NCBI GenBank assembly: GCA_011032825.1 | Contig: JAADJZ010000012.1 | Coordinates: 744,001-808,000, forward strand | Source of the DNA: Massariosphaeria phaeospora | Lineage: Eukaryota > Ascomycota > Dothideomycetes > Pleosporales | Direction: 5' to 3' | Length of the DNA stretch: 64,000 nucleotides | Shown: one piece after another, positions 34,027-44,398 of the stretch | Layout: each line of letters begins with the position of its first letter | Position numbering within the stretch: position 1 is the stretch's first letter | Notes under the pieces: model-generated | Databases searched by the model: none | What the model was told of the DNA's origin: nothing | Seen by the model: the letters and a program-made list of their open reading frames with translations, nothing else | Translations under genes and position numbers: made by a program

Positions 34027-36136
34027 TGTTTCAGTGCCGGAGCGAACGCAGCTCTGGGCGAAGCCGGGCCCGAAATATATACAGAGGGCGGCGGGGAGGT
34101 AGCGTGGGCCGGACTTGTGGTTGCAGTATCGCCAGGGTTGGCTCGCGCCGCTTGCGGATGATGGCTAAGCACTACTTGTACACTCTGACGGTGGGTTCTG
34201 GAATGTAACTGTTGCCACCGCGTCCAGTGGACTGGTCAAAACGATAGGGTGATGCTGATGCTCTGCACGGCCAGACGGCGCAGTGCTGTGTGCTGCTGAT
34301 GAGGAAGTAAAAAAGTGGCAGCAGCGAGGGGGATGTCGCTCTGGAGATGAAGCAGAGGCCCAGCGTTATAGACGACTCAATCCGGGCCCCAGACGGCGCT
34401 AAACAGCCACTGGCGACCACTAGAGCAAGTCAGTCGCGTCGCCGAACCACTTTGGACCGAGCTGAGGGGCCGCATCGAGCAAGTGGGCAAGTGGTGTGCA
34501 GCTCGAAAAAGAACGTGGGCGGATGTGCTGGAAAACAACGAGATGCGGCGCTGACCTAGCTGAGCAGAGGCGGGCGTGGGCCAATCCGCGACGAGGAGCC
34601 GCAGCGGGGCAGTCGGCGCGCCCTCGTATGGGCACAAGCTGAGGGGCGGAGACGAGTACAGCAGCACGGCGCCGGGAGGGCGAGGTTGGTGTGAGTCTTG
34701 AGACGTGGGTGTGCTTGTCAGAAGGGCGATGATGAAGCACTTCGGAACCTGCGAGCCGGCGCGGAGCTAGTCTAATGCTCTTGTACAAACCTCCCGCTGT
34801 CGCTTTGACCGCGTTCCACACTGTCACAAATGGCGATGATCAAGTCCCTATGACGTGCCTCTTCGCAGCTCCCAATTACCCACCCGAACCGCTCCTCGTC
34901 CTCATTTCCCAGCTCACACTCAGACTGGCGACGGTGACATGCCCCGCGCAGAATCAAGCAAACACCCACGTCTGTCTCTCTGCCCAGCGGCCCCCAGCCC
35001 TCTGTTCACCCAGGGTTGCGGCCTTGGTTGCAGCCCTGCACGCCCGAGCACCCACCGCGAAGCTTGTCGCGCATCACCGCATCACCGCATCACCCCACCC
35101 ACGTCGCAGGAAGCCGAAGCCTGTGCAGCGGCGAATCACAAGCGCAGACCCCTCTCACCAGCTGCAGTGCCCGCTCCGCATTGGCGGGCAAAGAAAGAGA
35201 ACTGGACGGTCTGGGTGGTACGAGCGATTTAACAGTAACAGAGATGGAGCTCTACCAAGCTGCTTCGGACCGTCTGGACACTCTGCGTGCATTCGCCGTG
35301 CAGCTTCGCATGCTCCCGAGCGAGCATCTCCACCCCAAAAGCCATCTCTAGGTCGCTGAAACTCCTCACCGAGCACCTAGACCGGAGTACCGCTGGTGAT
35401 ATCAAATCGGCTCGTCCAAGTTACTGCATCTGTGACACGGCTCCGCAGAACCAGCTCCCGCATCCTGTGCGTTTCATCAGACCCGCACATGAACTGTTTT
35501 GTTTGCCCAGTGGATCATGGAGCCGCGTCCGCTACCTGGCACCGAGCAAGTCCTTGGTCGCACATATCGCGATAGTCGCCATCGCCATCGCCTGTCTCCG
35601 TGGGTTATTTCGAGACTGCGTAGGCGGGGTCAAGGGGCGATATATCGCACGGCAGCAGTACCTCGCCGAGGAGATCTGCTGTTCATTTACATCTATTGAC
35701 GGTGAGATAATTGTGGGGGTGGTGGGCTGAGGGCTGAAGGCTGGGCTGGTCCGGCGAAAAGAGAGTGGTGGTGAGCTGAGAAAAATGTGCGCCACAGCCG
35801 CAGGGTCCAGCCACACGGGAGCCGATCTCTCCAGTGTGCACCTTCGTAACGTCGCGCCGCGTTTACTATTGTGTGATAACTTTATATGCAGTTGCATATG
35901 GAGTGTGTAGTTGATAGTTCCCTATTGAGACTTGATTCATCACGCGTTATACATGATTTTAGCTACAAATCAGACTCGCCCTCTAGCAGAAGCCTCGTCG
36001 AGACTATCCCACTTACTCACCGTCTCCATCTGTTATTGCTGCTAACCTAGGTAGGTATACCCGTGGACTTTGATCCGAACAGCTTTTCGGAAAACCAACC
36101 TGACTTTTGGACTGATGTGCAGTCAATCAACCGAGC
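34027..36136. other. 2.1-kb intergenic region
   Basis: Left part is promoter and leader of the Ser-rich gene. Open frames such as 34775-35359 (+) are Pro/Arg/His-rich translations of GC-rich DNA without gene features. A GCATCACC direct repeat lies at about 35070-35098. No gene supported. Confidence 0.45.
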
Positions 36137-36961
36137 TCAGTAAATCCCAGGGATCAGCTTGTACGGCGTCTGCTTCTTGAACTTGGTCCACTCCGCTCCA
36201 TACCGCTTCTCGCAGTACTCGTTCAGAACCGGCACCCCGCGTGTCGCAAAGTCAGAGAAGAAGAATGCTCCCACGACGGCGCCGAATACCCATCCGCCTC
36301 CGGCCATCGCATAGCCCGCGCGCCAGATGGTGTATGCACCGTAGTTGATATGGCGTGCCAGACTCCACAGGCCGCCCGTGAACGCCTTGCCCTTGTTCTT
36401 CGGGTCCGCCTTGAATTGTTTCCGCTGGATCTCGGCGATCAGTTCCACGAGAATGCCAGTCACGTACATGGCGCTGCCGACAAGCAGCTGCGGCTGCGGG
36501 AACGAGGATTCGGTGGAGGCAGAGGTCGCGGAGGCGAGGAACGTGTACGCGCTCAGCGAGTTGAACACTGTGTTGAAGGCGCCCACGATAGCCGCGTTCT
36601 TCACCGTCATCGGCTCGCCGGAGAGGAAGGTGACCCAGATGTTTTGCTTCACGGCGCTGCCGATCGCCATGCTCAGTAACACCAATCTGTACGGCGAGAG
36701 CTGCAGGCCGTCGATCAGGGAGATGCCGGTGTGCGAGGGGAGACCTGGCGCTAGCGTATGTAGACCGATGCGGTGGAGGAGGGGCGTGCCGAGGCCATGG
36801 GCGAGGATCGAGTACTGGATGAACGGGTCGAGGGCGCGGAGAACGAAGAAGGCGGTTTTGCCCCACGGCGTGGGCGTGTAGTCCCCGCGGGAGATGAGGT
36901 CGCGCGATTTAGCAGCGTCGGAGCGGGGGTCCTTGGCTTTGGGCGATTTGTTGTCGGCCAT
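36137..36961 (-). CDS. multi-spanning DUF1295/steroid-5-alpha-reductase-like membrane protein
   Basis: Intronless, 274 aa. After a polar N-terminus there are about six hydrophobic segments (for example FVLRALDPFIQYSILAHGL, LVLLSMAIGSA, LVGSAMYVTGILVELIAEI, YAMAGGGWVFGAVVGAFFF). The C-terminal block GGLWSLARHINYGAY, then VPVLNEYCEKRYGAEW, then FKKQTPYKLIPGIY, has the NADPH-binding layout of the DUF1295/ICMT/steroid-reductase superfamily: an Arg-His-x-Asn-Tyr turn and a terminal Tyr-x3-Pro-Gly. It may reduce a lipid or sterol double bond in the ER membrane; the substrate is not deducible. A minus-strand TATAAA lies at 37074-37079. Confidence 0.8.
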   Translation of the reverse strand: MADNKSPKAKDPRSDAAKSRDLISRGDYTPTPWGKTAFFVLRALDPFIQYSILAHGLGTPLLHRIGLHTLAPGLPSHTGISLIDGLQLSPYRLVLLSMAIGSAVKQNIWVTFLSGEPMTVKNAAIVGAFNTVFNSLSAYTFLASATSASTESSFPQPQLLVGSAMYVTGILVELIAEIQRKQFKADPKNKGKAFTGGLWSLARHINYGAYTIWRAGYAMAGGGWVFGAVVGAFFFSDFATRGVPVLNEYCEKRYGAEWTKFKKQTPYKLIPGIY

Positions 36962-38165
36962 TGTAGCGGTGATGGCTGGGACTGAGGTCGAGTTTGAAGG
37001 TGAGCGAGAGGGTGAGGGTGTCCGACTAAGTTGGACACGCTTGTAGTCAAGAAGGCGTGTAAGTAGGGGCGTGTTTATATGTTAATACATAGTCGTCCAT
37101 CGTCGGTCCGAGAGGGGAAAGCTTCGCCGTCCATGACGCTGCATGCCCCGAGCTTACAAATTAGCGGGGACTCGGGCGACAGTCGCACCGAGATCCAAGT
37201 CTAGTGTTTGATGACCTAAGTATGCACTGTGCATACGATTACATTGTTATTGATTGAACCGTGACAGAAAGTAAACACCGCGGCTAGAGCAGTTAGAAAT
37301 GGTTGACTAAGACGGGGAAGTCGCGGCCAAATCGAGCCTAGTGCAAGATACGCGTGATGTCGTGCATGATCCGCGCCGGACAAAGCGCGATCTGAGGCGC
37401 TATCAAAGCCGCCCCTCTTTGACGCTCGTTCTCTTTGTTACTCCAGGGCTTCTCCCGAGGATCTTGGATTGTCGCGTTCTCGGCTTGCTACTCGACTTCA
37501 GTCGACAGACAAGCACTTTCCATCAATCGAACAACAAGCATTGGCACCCGCGACTCGACGGGTTGCTGCAGCTCGAACCGCATTGACGCGTTGGGAGACC
37601 ACCAGGCGCCCTCTGACGATCCGCTCTGACCTGACAACGGAAAGGCTATTATGTTGGCGCTACTGAGGAGTGTGGTGTGTTATTTTCCAGACCGCTTCTT
37701 TCACACACTCTTTTAATACTCTGCGGGGTTTCCGAGGCGGACTCAAGGTGATACAAACTCTCACTACAAACAGATTCCCAGGGCAACCGGCTGTGGTCGT
37801 CGTATTCTGTCCGCCTGATTGCTCGAGAAAACAAGTCGAGTCTGTTTGACCGGACCCTTGCCCCCGTCGTCATTGGGCCAATGTTGGCTTAGTGAGGGAA
37901 AACCGCAGCAGACAGTCCTCGGGAAACCTTTTGTCAAGCGTGTGAGACCCGCACCTCTGGAAACGAATTGGAACCCGATCGGGTGACTGTTTCCAGAAGG
38001 CAATCATTGCTTTTGGCACAGTGCCCTCTCCATATATAGCAGCCGCACTGGACCACCTCCACATTAGTTTTAATCTCCACCTTACGAACAACTCAACTTA
38101 CGAGCAACTTACGGCCGGTTACACGTATCTTTATATACCAAAATCTTTAATAGCCAACATCTCTA
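36962..38165. other. 1.2-kb divergent promoter region
   Basis: Separates the membrane protein (-) and the ligase-like gene (+). TATATA at 38033-38038 lies about 130 nt before the ligase-like ATG. No gene seen. Confidence 0.5.
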
Positions 38166-40760
38166 ATGTCTATTACGTTTAACGGAATATGCAACCTTCT
38201 GGAAGGCATCGAACTAGCCTCCACGAGACAGCCGCGCTTGGCTCCGAGACATCTAAAGTCAACCGTCCGGCAGATCATTTCGAATTGGTGTCGCCACCAT
38301 AGAAATATCTTAGATCATCCTGACACCAATGGGGCTGCCGTCTTGTCTGCGATCTTGCCACACCGCAGAAAGGACCGAGTTTATGGTCTACAACCCAGAT
38401 TGCTGTCGAAGAAAATCACCAAACTACTCAACTTCAACAATGGCCAGAATGCGCTGTTCGCGGCATGGACAACAGGGGCCCATGGTGATCTGGGTGTTTA
38501 TACAGAACGAGCCACGAAGCCGTGGGATGGTACATTCAAGAAGAAAAGCCATATCCCAATCGACCGGATCGATCGCTTGCTTGTACAGCTAGCTGCGAGA
38601 TACAGATTCTCGGACCCGGCAATCCGGAAACAACGGGAGTGGCATGTGAGCACTGACACAGAGCTCCAATACATCCTCCAAAGGCTCGAGTCGTGGGAAG
38701 CAAAATGGCTGGTACGGCTGATCTTGCGAGAATACACCACCATCGAAATCGACGAGGGGTTCTTGTTTGAACGCTACCACTTCCTGTTACCAGAGCTCCT
38801 CATGTTCCAGAACGACTTCGATGCTGTCTTCGCCATGCTCAACGGCGAGTTGAGCAGTTATCCTCCAGTACCAGATCGAGCGTTGCAAAAGTCGAGGCGG
38901 ATCGAGGCGGCGGGGCAACTGAAAGCCGTCGTGGGGGTCAAAGTTGGGCGTCCACAATTCCACAAGGCTTGGTCTTTCAAGCATTGCTTCCAGCTCCTGG
39001 GCAAACGGGCCTGGGCTGCAGAAGTGAAATACGACGGAGAGTACTGCGAGATCCATGTGGATCTTGACAATGCTCCAAACGACGTAAAGATCTTTTCGAA
39101 GAACGGGAAGGACGCAACAGCTGATCGTCAGGCTTTGCATGGTACGATACGAGACGCTCTCGGAATCGGCAGACCAGACTGCATCTTCAAACGGAAGTGC
39201 ATTGTGCTCGGTGAATTGGTGCTCTACAGCGACAACGACAAGAAGATCCTCCCGTTTTCGAAGATTCGAAAGCACATATCACGCTCGGGATCCTTCATGG
39301 GCACCCTCCAGGACTCGCTGCCTCACGAATGGGAGCATCTGAAGATCGTCTTCTTTGACGTGCTCATGCTAGACGACGAACCCATCTTGAGAAAGGACCT
39401 ACAGGACAGACGTCGAGTTTTGAAAGAACTCGTACGGATCATACCTGGTCGGTCAATGCGGTCGGAATGGACTTTGATAGACGCAAAGAGCGAGGATGGC
39501 ATCACAGACCTCAAACAGGCGTTTGCCAGGACTCTCGCTAACCATCAAGAGGGCCTCGTTCTAAAACCCCTACATGCTCCTTACTTCCCGTTGCTCACCG
39601 AAACGGGACACAGCAAGTCTGGCTTCTTTGTCAAGATGAAGAAAGATTATCTGGCTGACATGGGAGGTGAGAGGGACTTGGGAGACTTTGCCATTGTTGG
39701 AGCCAGTTTCGACCCACAAGTTGCTGCAAAGAGCGATTATAAGCCTCTGCACTGGACTCACTTCCATTTAGGATGCCTGACGAACAAAGTGGCAGTGCAA
39801 CGTACTGGCGCGAAACCCAAGTTCAAGCTTGTGGGGAGTCTCAGCCTGGACATGTGCATACCGAAGCTAGATCTAAAGTACCTGAACACGCACGGGAACC
39901 TCTATAAAGTCACTCCACGCGAAGATGGCTCGACCGAAAAGCTCGACTTCGAGCGCTCCTATGGCTACGGTATCCGAATGTCGGTGGCTTTCAAGAAACC
40001 CTTCGTCGCTGAGATCCTTGGCGGCGGCTACGAGAAAACCCAGAACGAATCGTTCGAAATGCTTCGACATCCTCGAATCAAGAAGCTTCACCACGACCGC
40101 ACCTGGGAGGACACAGTCACAATGGACGATCTCGAGCGAATGGCAGCAGAGAAGTGGGACGTGCCAGACGCCGACAAACTCGAAGATGGCCACGCTAAAG
40201 ATGTGGCCCTCCTGGTCAAGAAGTACGTCAAAGAACTGTATGGATCGCAGACCACCGCCTCGGAATACGAAACGACGCAGGAGACCACACAATGTACGAC
40301 CCCTCGTACGAGCCAACAGACGCCCCAATCGCTACCCAGCGACGCCGTCGTGCAGGAAACGCAAGAGAACACGTACTCGACCGTCTCTTCGACCCAGTGC
40401 TCAGGAAGCACGCAAGGCGTAGGCATCAGAGCGTCCAGGGAACTGCGCGTGCTGGTGCGCCAAGATACCAGCGAGCGCATCGCCAGTATTCTCCGGCCGG
40501 TCCCTTCAGTCAGTGGACTTCCAACACCGACTTCGAGCTCGGAAAGCACTACATCCAAGGGGAAAAAGCGGACTTTGTCGGATCTGGTCGTCAGCCCGCC
40601 GCCCACGAAGCGGAGGAAAGTGCGAAGTCCGCTCAAGGATGCGGGTGGGAATCGCAGTTTAGGAGCGTTTGATTTCGATTCTCAAGAGAGGACTTTGCAT
40701 GTTTATGCGGAGGAGGGGGTGAAGGTGCAGGTTCACACTGAGCCGGTGAGGGAAAAGTAG
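38166..40760 (+). CDS. ATP-dependent DNA-ligase-like protein, intronless, TQ-rich tail
   Basis: Single exon, 864 aa. N-terminal ~250 residues are helical, like the ligase DNA-binding domain. The nucleotidyltransferase core follows: motif I AEVKYDGEYCEIH (adenylation Lys at about residue 288, KYDG), motif III-like LGELVLYSD and FFDVLML, motif IV EGLVLKP, motif V SGFFVKMKKDY. An OB-like segment with DLGDFAIVGASFD comes next. The last ~170 residues are low-complexity with repeated TQ/SQ dipeptides and basic KKRTLSD and TKRRKVR patches, the latter a candidate nuclear signal. All ligase motifs look intact, so it may seal nicks. It lacks the BRCT tail of ligase IV and the usual ligase I layout, so it looks like a fungal accessory ligase. 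Confidence 0.82.
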   Translation: MSITFNGICNLLEGIELASTRQPRLAPRHLKSTVRQIISNWCRHHRNILDHPDTNGAAVLSAILPHRRKDRVYGLQPRLLSKKITKLLNFNNGQNALFAAWTTGAHGDLGVYTERATKPWDGTFKKKSHIPIDRIDRLLVQLAARYRFSDPAIRKQREWHVSTDTELQYILQRLESWEAKWLVRLILREYTTIEIDEGFLFERYHFLLPELLMFQNDFDAVFAMLNGELSSYPPVPDRALQKSRRIEAAGQLKAVVGVKVGRPQFHKAWSFKHCFQLLGKRAWAAEVKYDGEYCEIHVDLDNAPNDVKIFSKNGKDATADRQALHGTIRDALGIGRPDCIFKRKCIVLGELVLYSDNDKKILPFSKIRKHISRSGSFMGTLQDSLPHEWEHLKIVFFDVLMLDDEPILRKDLQDRRRVLKELVRIIPGRSMRSEWTLIDAKSEDGITDLKQAFARTLANHQEGLVLKPLHAPYFPLLTETGHSKSGFFVKMKKDYLADMGGERDLGDFAIVGASFDPQVAAKSDYKPLHWTHFHLGCLTNKVAVQRTGAKPKFKLVGSLSLDMCIPKLDLKYLNTHGNLYKVTPREDGSTEKLDFERSYGYGIRMSVAFKKPFVAEILGGGYEKTQNESFEMLRHPRIKKLHHDRTWEDTVTMDDLERMAAEKWDVPDADKLEDGHAKDVALLVKKYVKELYGSQTTASEYETTQETTQCTTPRTSQQTPQSLPSDAVVQETQENTYSTVSSTQCSGSTQGVGIRASRELRVLVRQDTSERIASILRPVPSVSGLPTPTSSSESTTSKGKKRTLSDLVVSPPPTKRRKVRSPLKDAGGNRSLGAFDFDSQERTLHVYAEEGVKVQVHTEPVREK

Positions 40761-41148
40761 ATATCTTGTTTTTGTTGTTTAGTGTTCAGTTGATACCCTT
40801 TCTTATCCTTGCTATTCTATATATTCTCATGCAATGTATCCATCCATTCTGCTTTTTAACGAGTCCATGTTCCTTTTGATATGTTAATCAATGGGTGTAC
40901 CTGTCCTTCAGCACCCGATGGCCTTTGTATCAAATGTCAATTTTCAACTTGCATATTGGACGGTCTCTTGGTTGATGGCGAAGTCACGATCTAAACTTTG
41001 TTAGCTAGTTCAGTTCGGTTCGTTCGGTTCCAAACTTTGTTCGTTGAAGAAGCTAACTTACCCCTATGAACCGGGATCGCGTCTGGCGTGAACCAGCTGA
41101 CGAACCAATCTGTGTGTCTGGCGAGTAGTACGCGCTGTAAAACGCTGT
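40761..41148. other. AT-richer intergenic DNA
   Basis: 3' flank of the ligase-like gene. A short GTTAGCT / AGCTAAC inverted pair brackets about 41000-41057. No gene seen. Confidence 0.4.
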
Positions 41149-41696
41149 CCCCTAGTAGCTAGGTGATGGCTAGGGGATGGCTAGGGGATGGCTAGGGGAC
41201 AGCTAGGGGATTTCCCCTTGTAACAAGGCGGGTGAATTGAAATTAGACTCTTTTTGTATAAGATAGTGTCTCTATACACCAGAGGTCTCCATACACTAGA
41301 GGTCTCCACGCCGGATCTCCGCACCTACGCTATATAGTCAAGGTCTGCGCACCTTCTCCTTCTTCTCATCTATCTCATCTATCTCATCACGGTGAGGCGC
41401 TCTCTCTCAGCAATCAGTCACTGATGTAGTACAAGCAAACATCTTACGATGATGAGGCATCTTATTATGAGCGGCAGGCAGGCAGGCAGGCAGTGACGCA
41501 AATGAGGCAGTTTGGACGTAAAGGTAGGGAGCCGATTGATAGGACGCTACGTAGATAGTTTAGTCACGCTATAATAGATTAGCCAAAGCAATTCACCAAT
41601 CAGCGCATTGTAACTACCTATACCTATGCTGTAACCTACTATACACGCTAAAACAAGGGGATGAAAGCGTAAACTTACGCCCGTAGCTACTAGGGG
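41149..41696. mobile_element. possible MITE-like non-autonomous element
   Basis: CCCCTAGTAGCTA at 41149-41161 and its perfect inverse TAGCTACTAGGGG at 41684-41696 bracket ~548 bp with no coding potential. Just inside the left end are four 11-bp units ATGGCTAGGGG (41166-41209; three identical, the last ACAGCTAGGGG). Inside are other short repeats: two near-copies of a CAGAGGTCTCCA block at about 41279-41308, a CATCTAT run near 41370 and a GGCA run near 41474-41492. A second, imperfect copy of the right end follows at about 41704-41721. No target-site duplication is visible, so this could be a repeat cluster rather than a transposon. Confidence 0.4.
41166..41209 (+). repeat. 11-bp tandem repeat, four units
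   Basis: Units at 41166-41176, 41177-41187, 41188-41198 (identical) and 41199-41209 (2 changes). Each ends in CTAGGGG, the same word as in the flanking inverted repeat. Confidence 0.85.
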
Positions 41697-42411
41697 ATAT
41701 AAATTCCCGTAGCTTCTAGGAGAAAAAGTTTTGTAGTGACGTCCCGGCCTAGAGCGCGGTCGAGGTATATGTTGGGTTTGGTGGGAGCAGCCCCAGCGGC
41801 AATTGCAGCGTACTCACGGGCGCGTGCAACTGAAAATTGGTTTTACCCCCCCTGGGCCGGGCAGAGCCTCTTCCTGACTGATGCTCATATGGAGTTCAGG
41901 AACAGCATTATTGTCTAGCGGGTTATGCTGATTATGGCCGTTGACGATGTTGATGCCTCCTCCTATGAGATTTTGGAAGGCTTGAAACAATCGGTTCATA
42001 GTGGGACGTGTCAGGGTAAGGAGCGTAGAGCGGGTAGTTGGAAAGTTGGGTGTCACGGTTTAGGAGCGTAGGTTGGAGTGTCAGTCGAGGTTTATAGTTG
42101 CTTAGGTGGATCTCAAGTAGCGAGAGTGTTGGAAGTAAAAGAGATCTAGATCTAGCTGAAGTAAGAGTGAGGGTGTTCTGCTATCGTCTCTAGGATGGAT
42201 CTGCAAGCAACTAGTATAGAGCATAGGACTGTAGTAAAGGTAGTTAACTTTGCTACACGAATAAGGTAATATACTGAACGATAACTTCTTACTATATTGA
42301 AGGAAGTCTGAAGTGAGTTCAGATAGATCGTCCACCTAGTGATGGCAAAAGAGGTGGCAAATTCCCAAACCCAACATGAAGACCTTTACCAGGTAAATGT
42401 ATCAAAGCCCG
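41697..42411. other. non-coding stretch, possible 60-80-aa minus-strand ORF
   Basis: A minus-strand frame at 41814-42056 gives 80 residues (61 from the inner Met: MNRLFQAFQNLIGGG) with an Asn/His-rich middle. There is no family match or splice evidence. The rest is AT-rich. Confidence 0.3.
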
Positions 42412-44398
42412 TCAAGCTCGGATTTGCTTCCTCTGCCACATCAAGAACGCACCGAGTACTTGGATCCCCGCTAGTCCCGCGAATATCTTCATCTGAATAT
42501 TGTACCCCTCCAACATGATACCGGTCACTTCGGTCCGGATTCGAGGATCCAGCTGCGCGAGCGAAGTCGCGGAGTCCATGAGCTGCTTGACTTCTCCCCC
42601 GGACAGGAAAGCCGAGAGTTTGGACCGGAGGAAGCTGTTCCGCGCGGTGTGCACGATGGATAGACCGAGTGCGCCGCCCATGATGCGGAACTGGGATACT
42701 GCGCCCATGGCGACGGCTGGAAGTTGTTAGCTTTTGTTCAACCGTCATACAATTAAAAAGGGGGAGAGATGATTCACCTCTATCGCGCGGCTCAACACTT
42801 AACGGCGCCATCAATATAGTCAGCGCCGAATTTGCGCCCGCGCCGAAGCCCGCCATGACCTGGAACCCGTACTGCGAAGCGTGGATTTTAGAAGCGTCGG
42901 TGTTGGTGCCCAGGAGCACGAATCCGACGATCTGGAGGCAGGCGGAGAACAGGATCAGGTACACGGGTGGCACGCCTTTCTTCGCGACGAGCGAGGTGAT
43001 GACCGCGCCGATGGCGCCCATGCCGATAAAGGGGAGGAGTCGCGTCGACGCGCCGAGCGGCGATGTCCCGTATATGACCTGGAACTTCTGCGGCAGCTGG
43101 AAGACGGCGCCGATGAAGGGCCCGCCCATGAAGGTCGCGGTGCTGCAGATCGTCAGCCAGTCAAACACTGCCGGGCTGTTGGCCGTATGTATGTACCGGG
43201 AACACTTACAGCAACACGCCCATCCACTTCCGACTGGTGAAAAACCGCCAGGGGAACACAGGCTCTTTGATCCCGCCCTGCAACGTAACCCACCGCTCCC
43301 ACGCCACGAACGCAGCCCACGCCACACTAGACACGCACAACAGCACAATCACATACGCGGACCGCCATGCGAACCTCCCGCCCGCCTCCTCCAGCGCCGC
43401 CACCAAACTCAACGTCGCGGCAATCAGCAAAAACCCGCCCGTAAAATCCACTCTCTTCAGATTCTCGCGGTTCAGCTTCTTCCACACGCCAGCTGCCGTT
43501 CCCGCTAGCCCTTCATCTTTGCCGAGCCTCTGGTGCGGAAACCCCTTGGGAATGCAAAAGTAAATCAGCAGCAGTGCGGGCACAATGCCGGGTACGTTGA
43601 GCAGAAACGCCCAGCGCCACGTCGTGCTGTTGTTGATGGCGCCGCCAATGAGCGGGCCCGTCACGTGCGAGAGGCAGTAGACGGAGGAGATGATTGCGGT
43701 TAGAGTGGCGTATTGCGTGGGCGGGACGATTTCGGTCATTATAGCAGTGGACATGCCGAAGCCGGCGCCGGCGCCGATGCCTTGGAAGGCGCGGAAGACG
43801 ATGCTGGGGGGGTGGTTAGATGGGGATTGGGGGTAGTGATAGGGATAGGGTAGGTTTCAGGTGGGAATGCAGGGAATGCAGGGAACTGACAGTTGGGTCA
43901 TGGTTTGAGCGGCGCCGCATGCTGCTGAGAAAATGAGGAAGATGACGAGTGAGAAGAGGAGGAAGAGTTTGCGGCCGAAGATGTCGCTGAGCTTGGTGAA
44001 GATGATGACGAAGCCTGTAGCAGAAGTCAGTGTCGGGGTAGAAAGATCGAAGTCCTAGGAAATATCATACCAACATAGCCCAAAAGGTAAACTGACACAA
44101 CCCAGGAACTGCGCTCGAAACCCCCAATATCGTTTGTGATCGTCACTAAAGAGGTGGTGACTATTGGCACTTCGATGTTTGTGAGGTAGACCGCGATGGC
44201 AAGCCTACGTCTCTGGTTAGCACATAGCTACCATTGATTGCAGATATTTGAAGAAACTCACGCCACGACAATGAGGTGCAGTCTCGCGCCCTTCACGTAC
44301 TGAACCTCCGACTCTGCACTCTCCTGCTCGAGCGACAACGTCCTCGACTCGTCCGGCGCTACAGGCGCAAGGCTCTTTTCGCTCGACGCAGGCCTCAT
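42412..44398 (-). CDS. MFS transporter, 14-TM drug/metabolite efflux type
   Basis: Minus-strand exons: 44398-44262, 44204-44071, 44014-43891, 43803-43210, 43142-42778, 42716-42412 (552 aa); introns are 56-87 nt and all junctions close. MFS motif A is seen as GFVIIFTKLSDIFGRKLFLL, then RAFQGIGAGAGFGM (motif B region) and HVTGPLIGGAINN (motif C, antiporter type). Hydrophobic segments total about 14, as in fungal DHA2/DHA14-type efflux pumps of secondary-metabolite clusters. It would export small molecules across the plasma membrane by proton antiport. It lies 7 kb from the HR-PKS; a link to that product is inferred from position only. Confidence 0.88.

Noticed and set aside
34775..35359. 194-aa + strand frame
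   Set aside because: Pro/Arg/His-rich translation of GC-rich promoter DNA; no start context or splice support.
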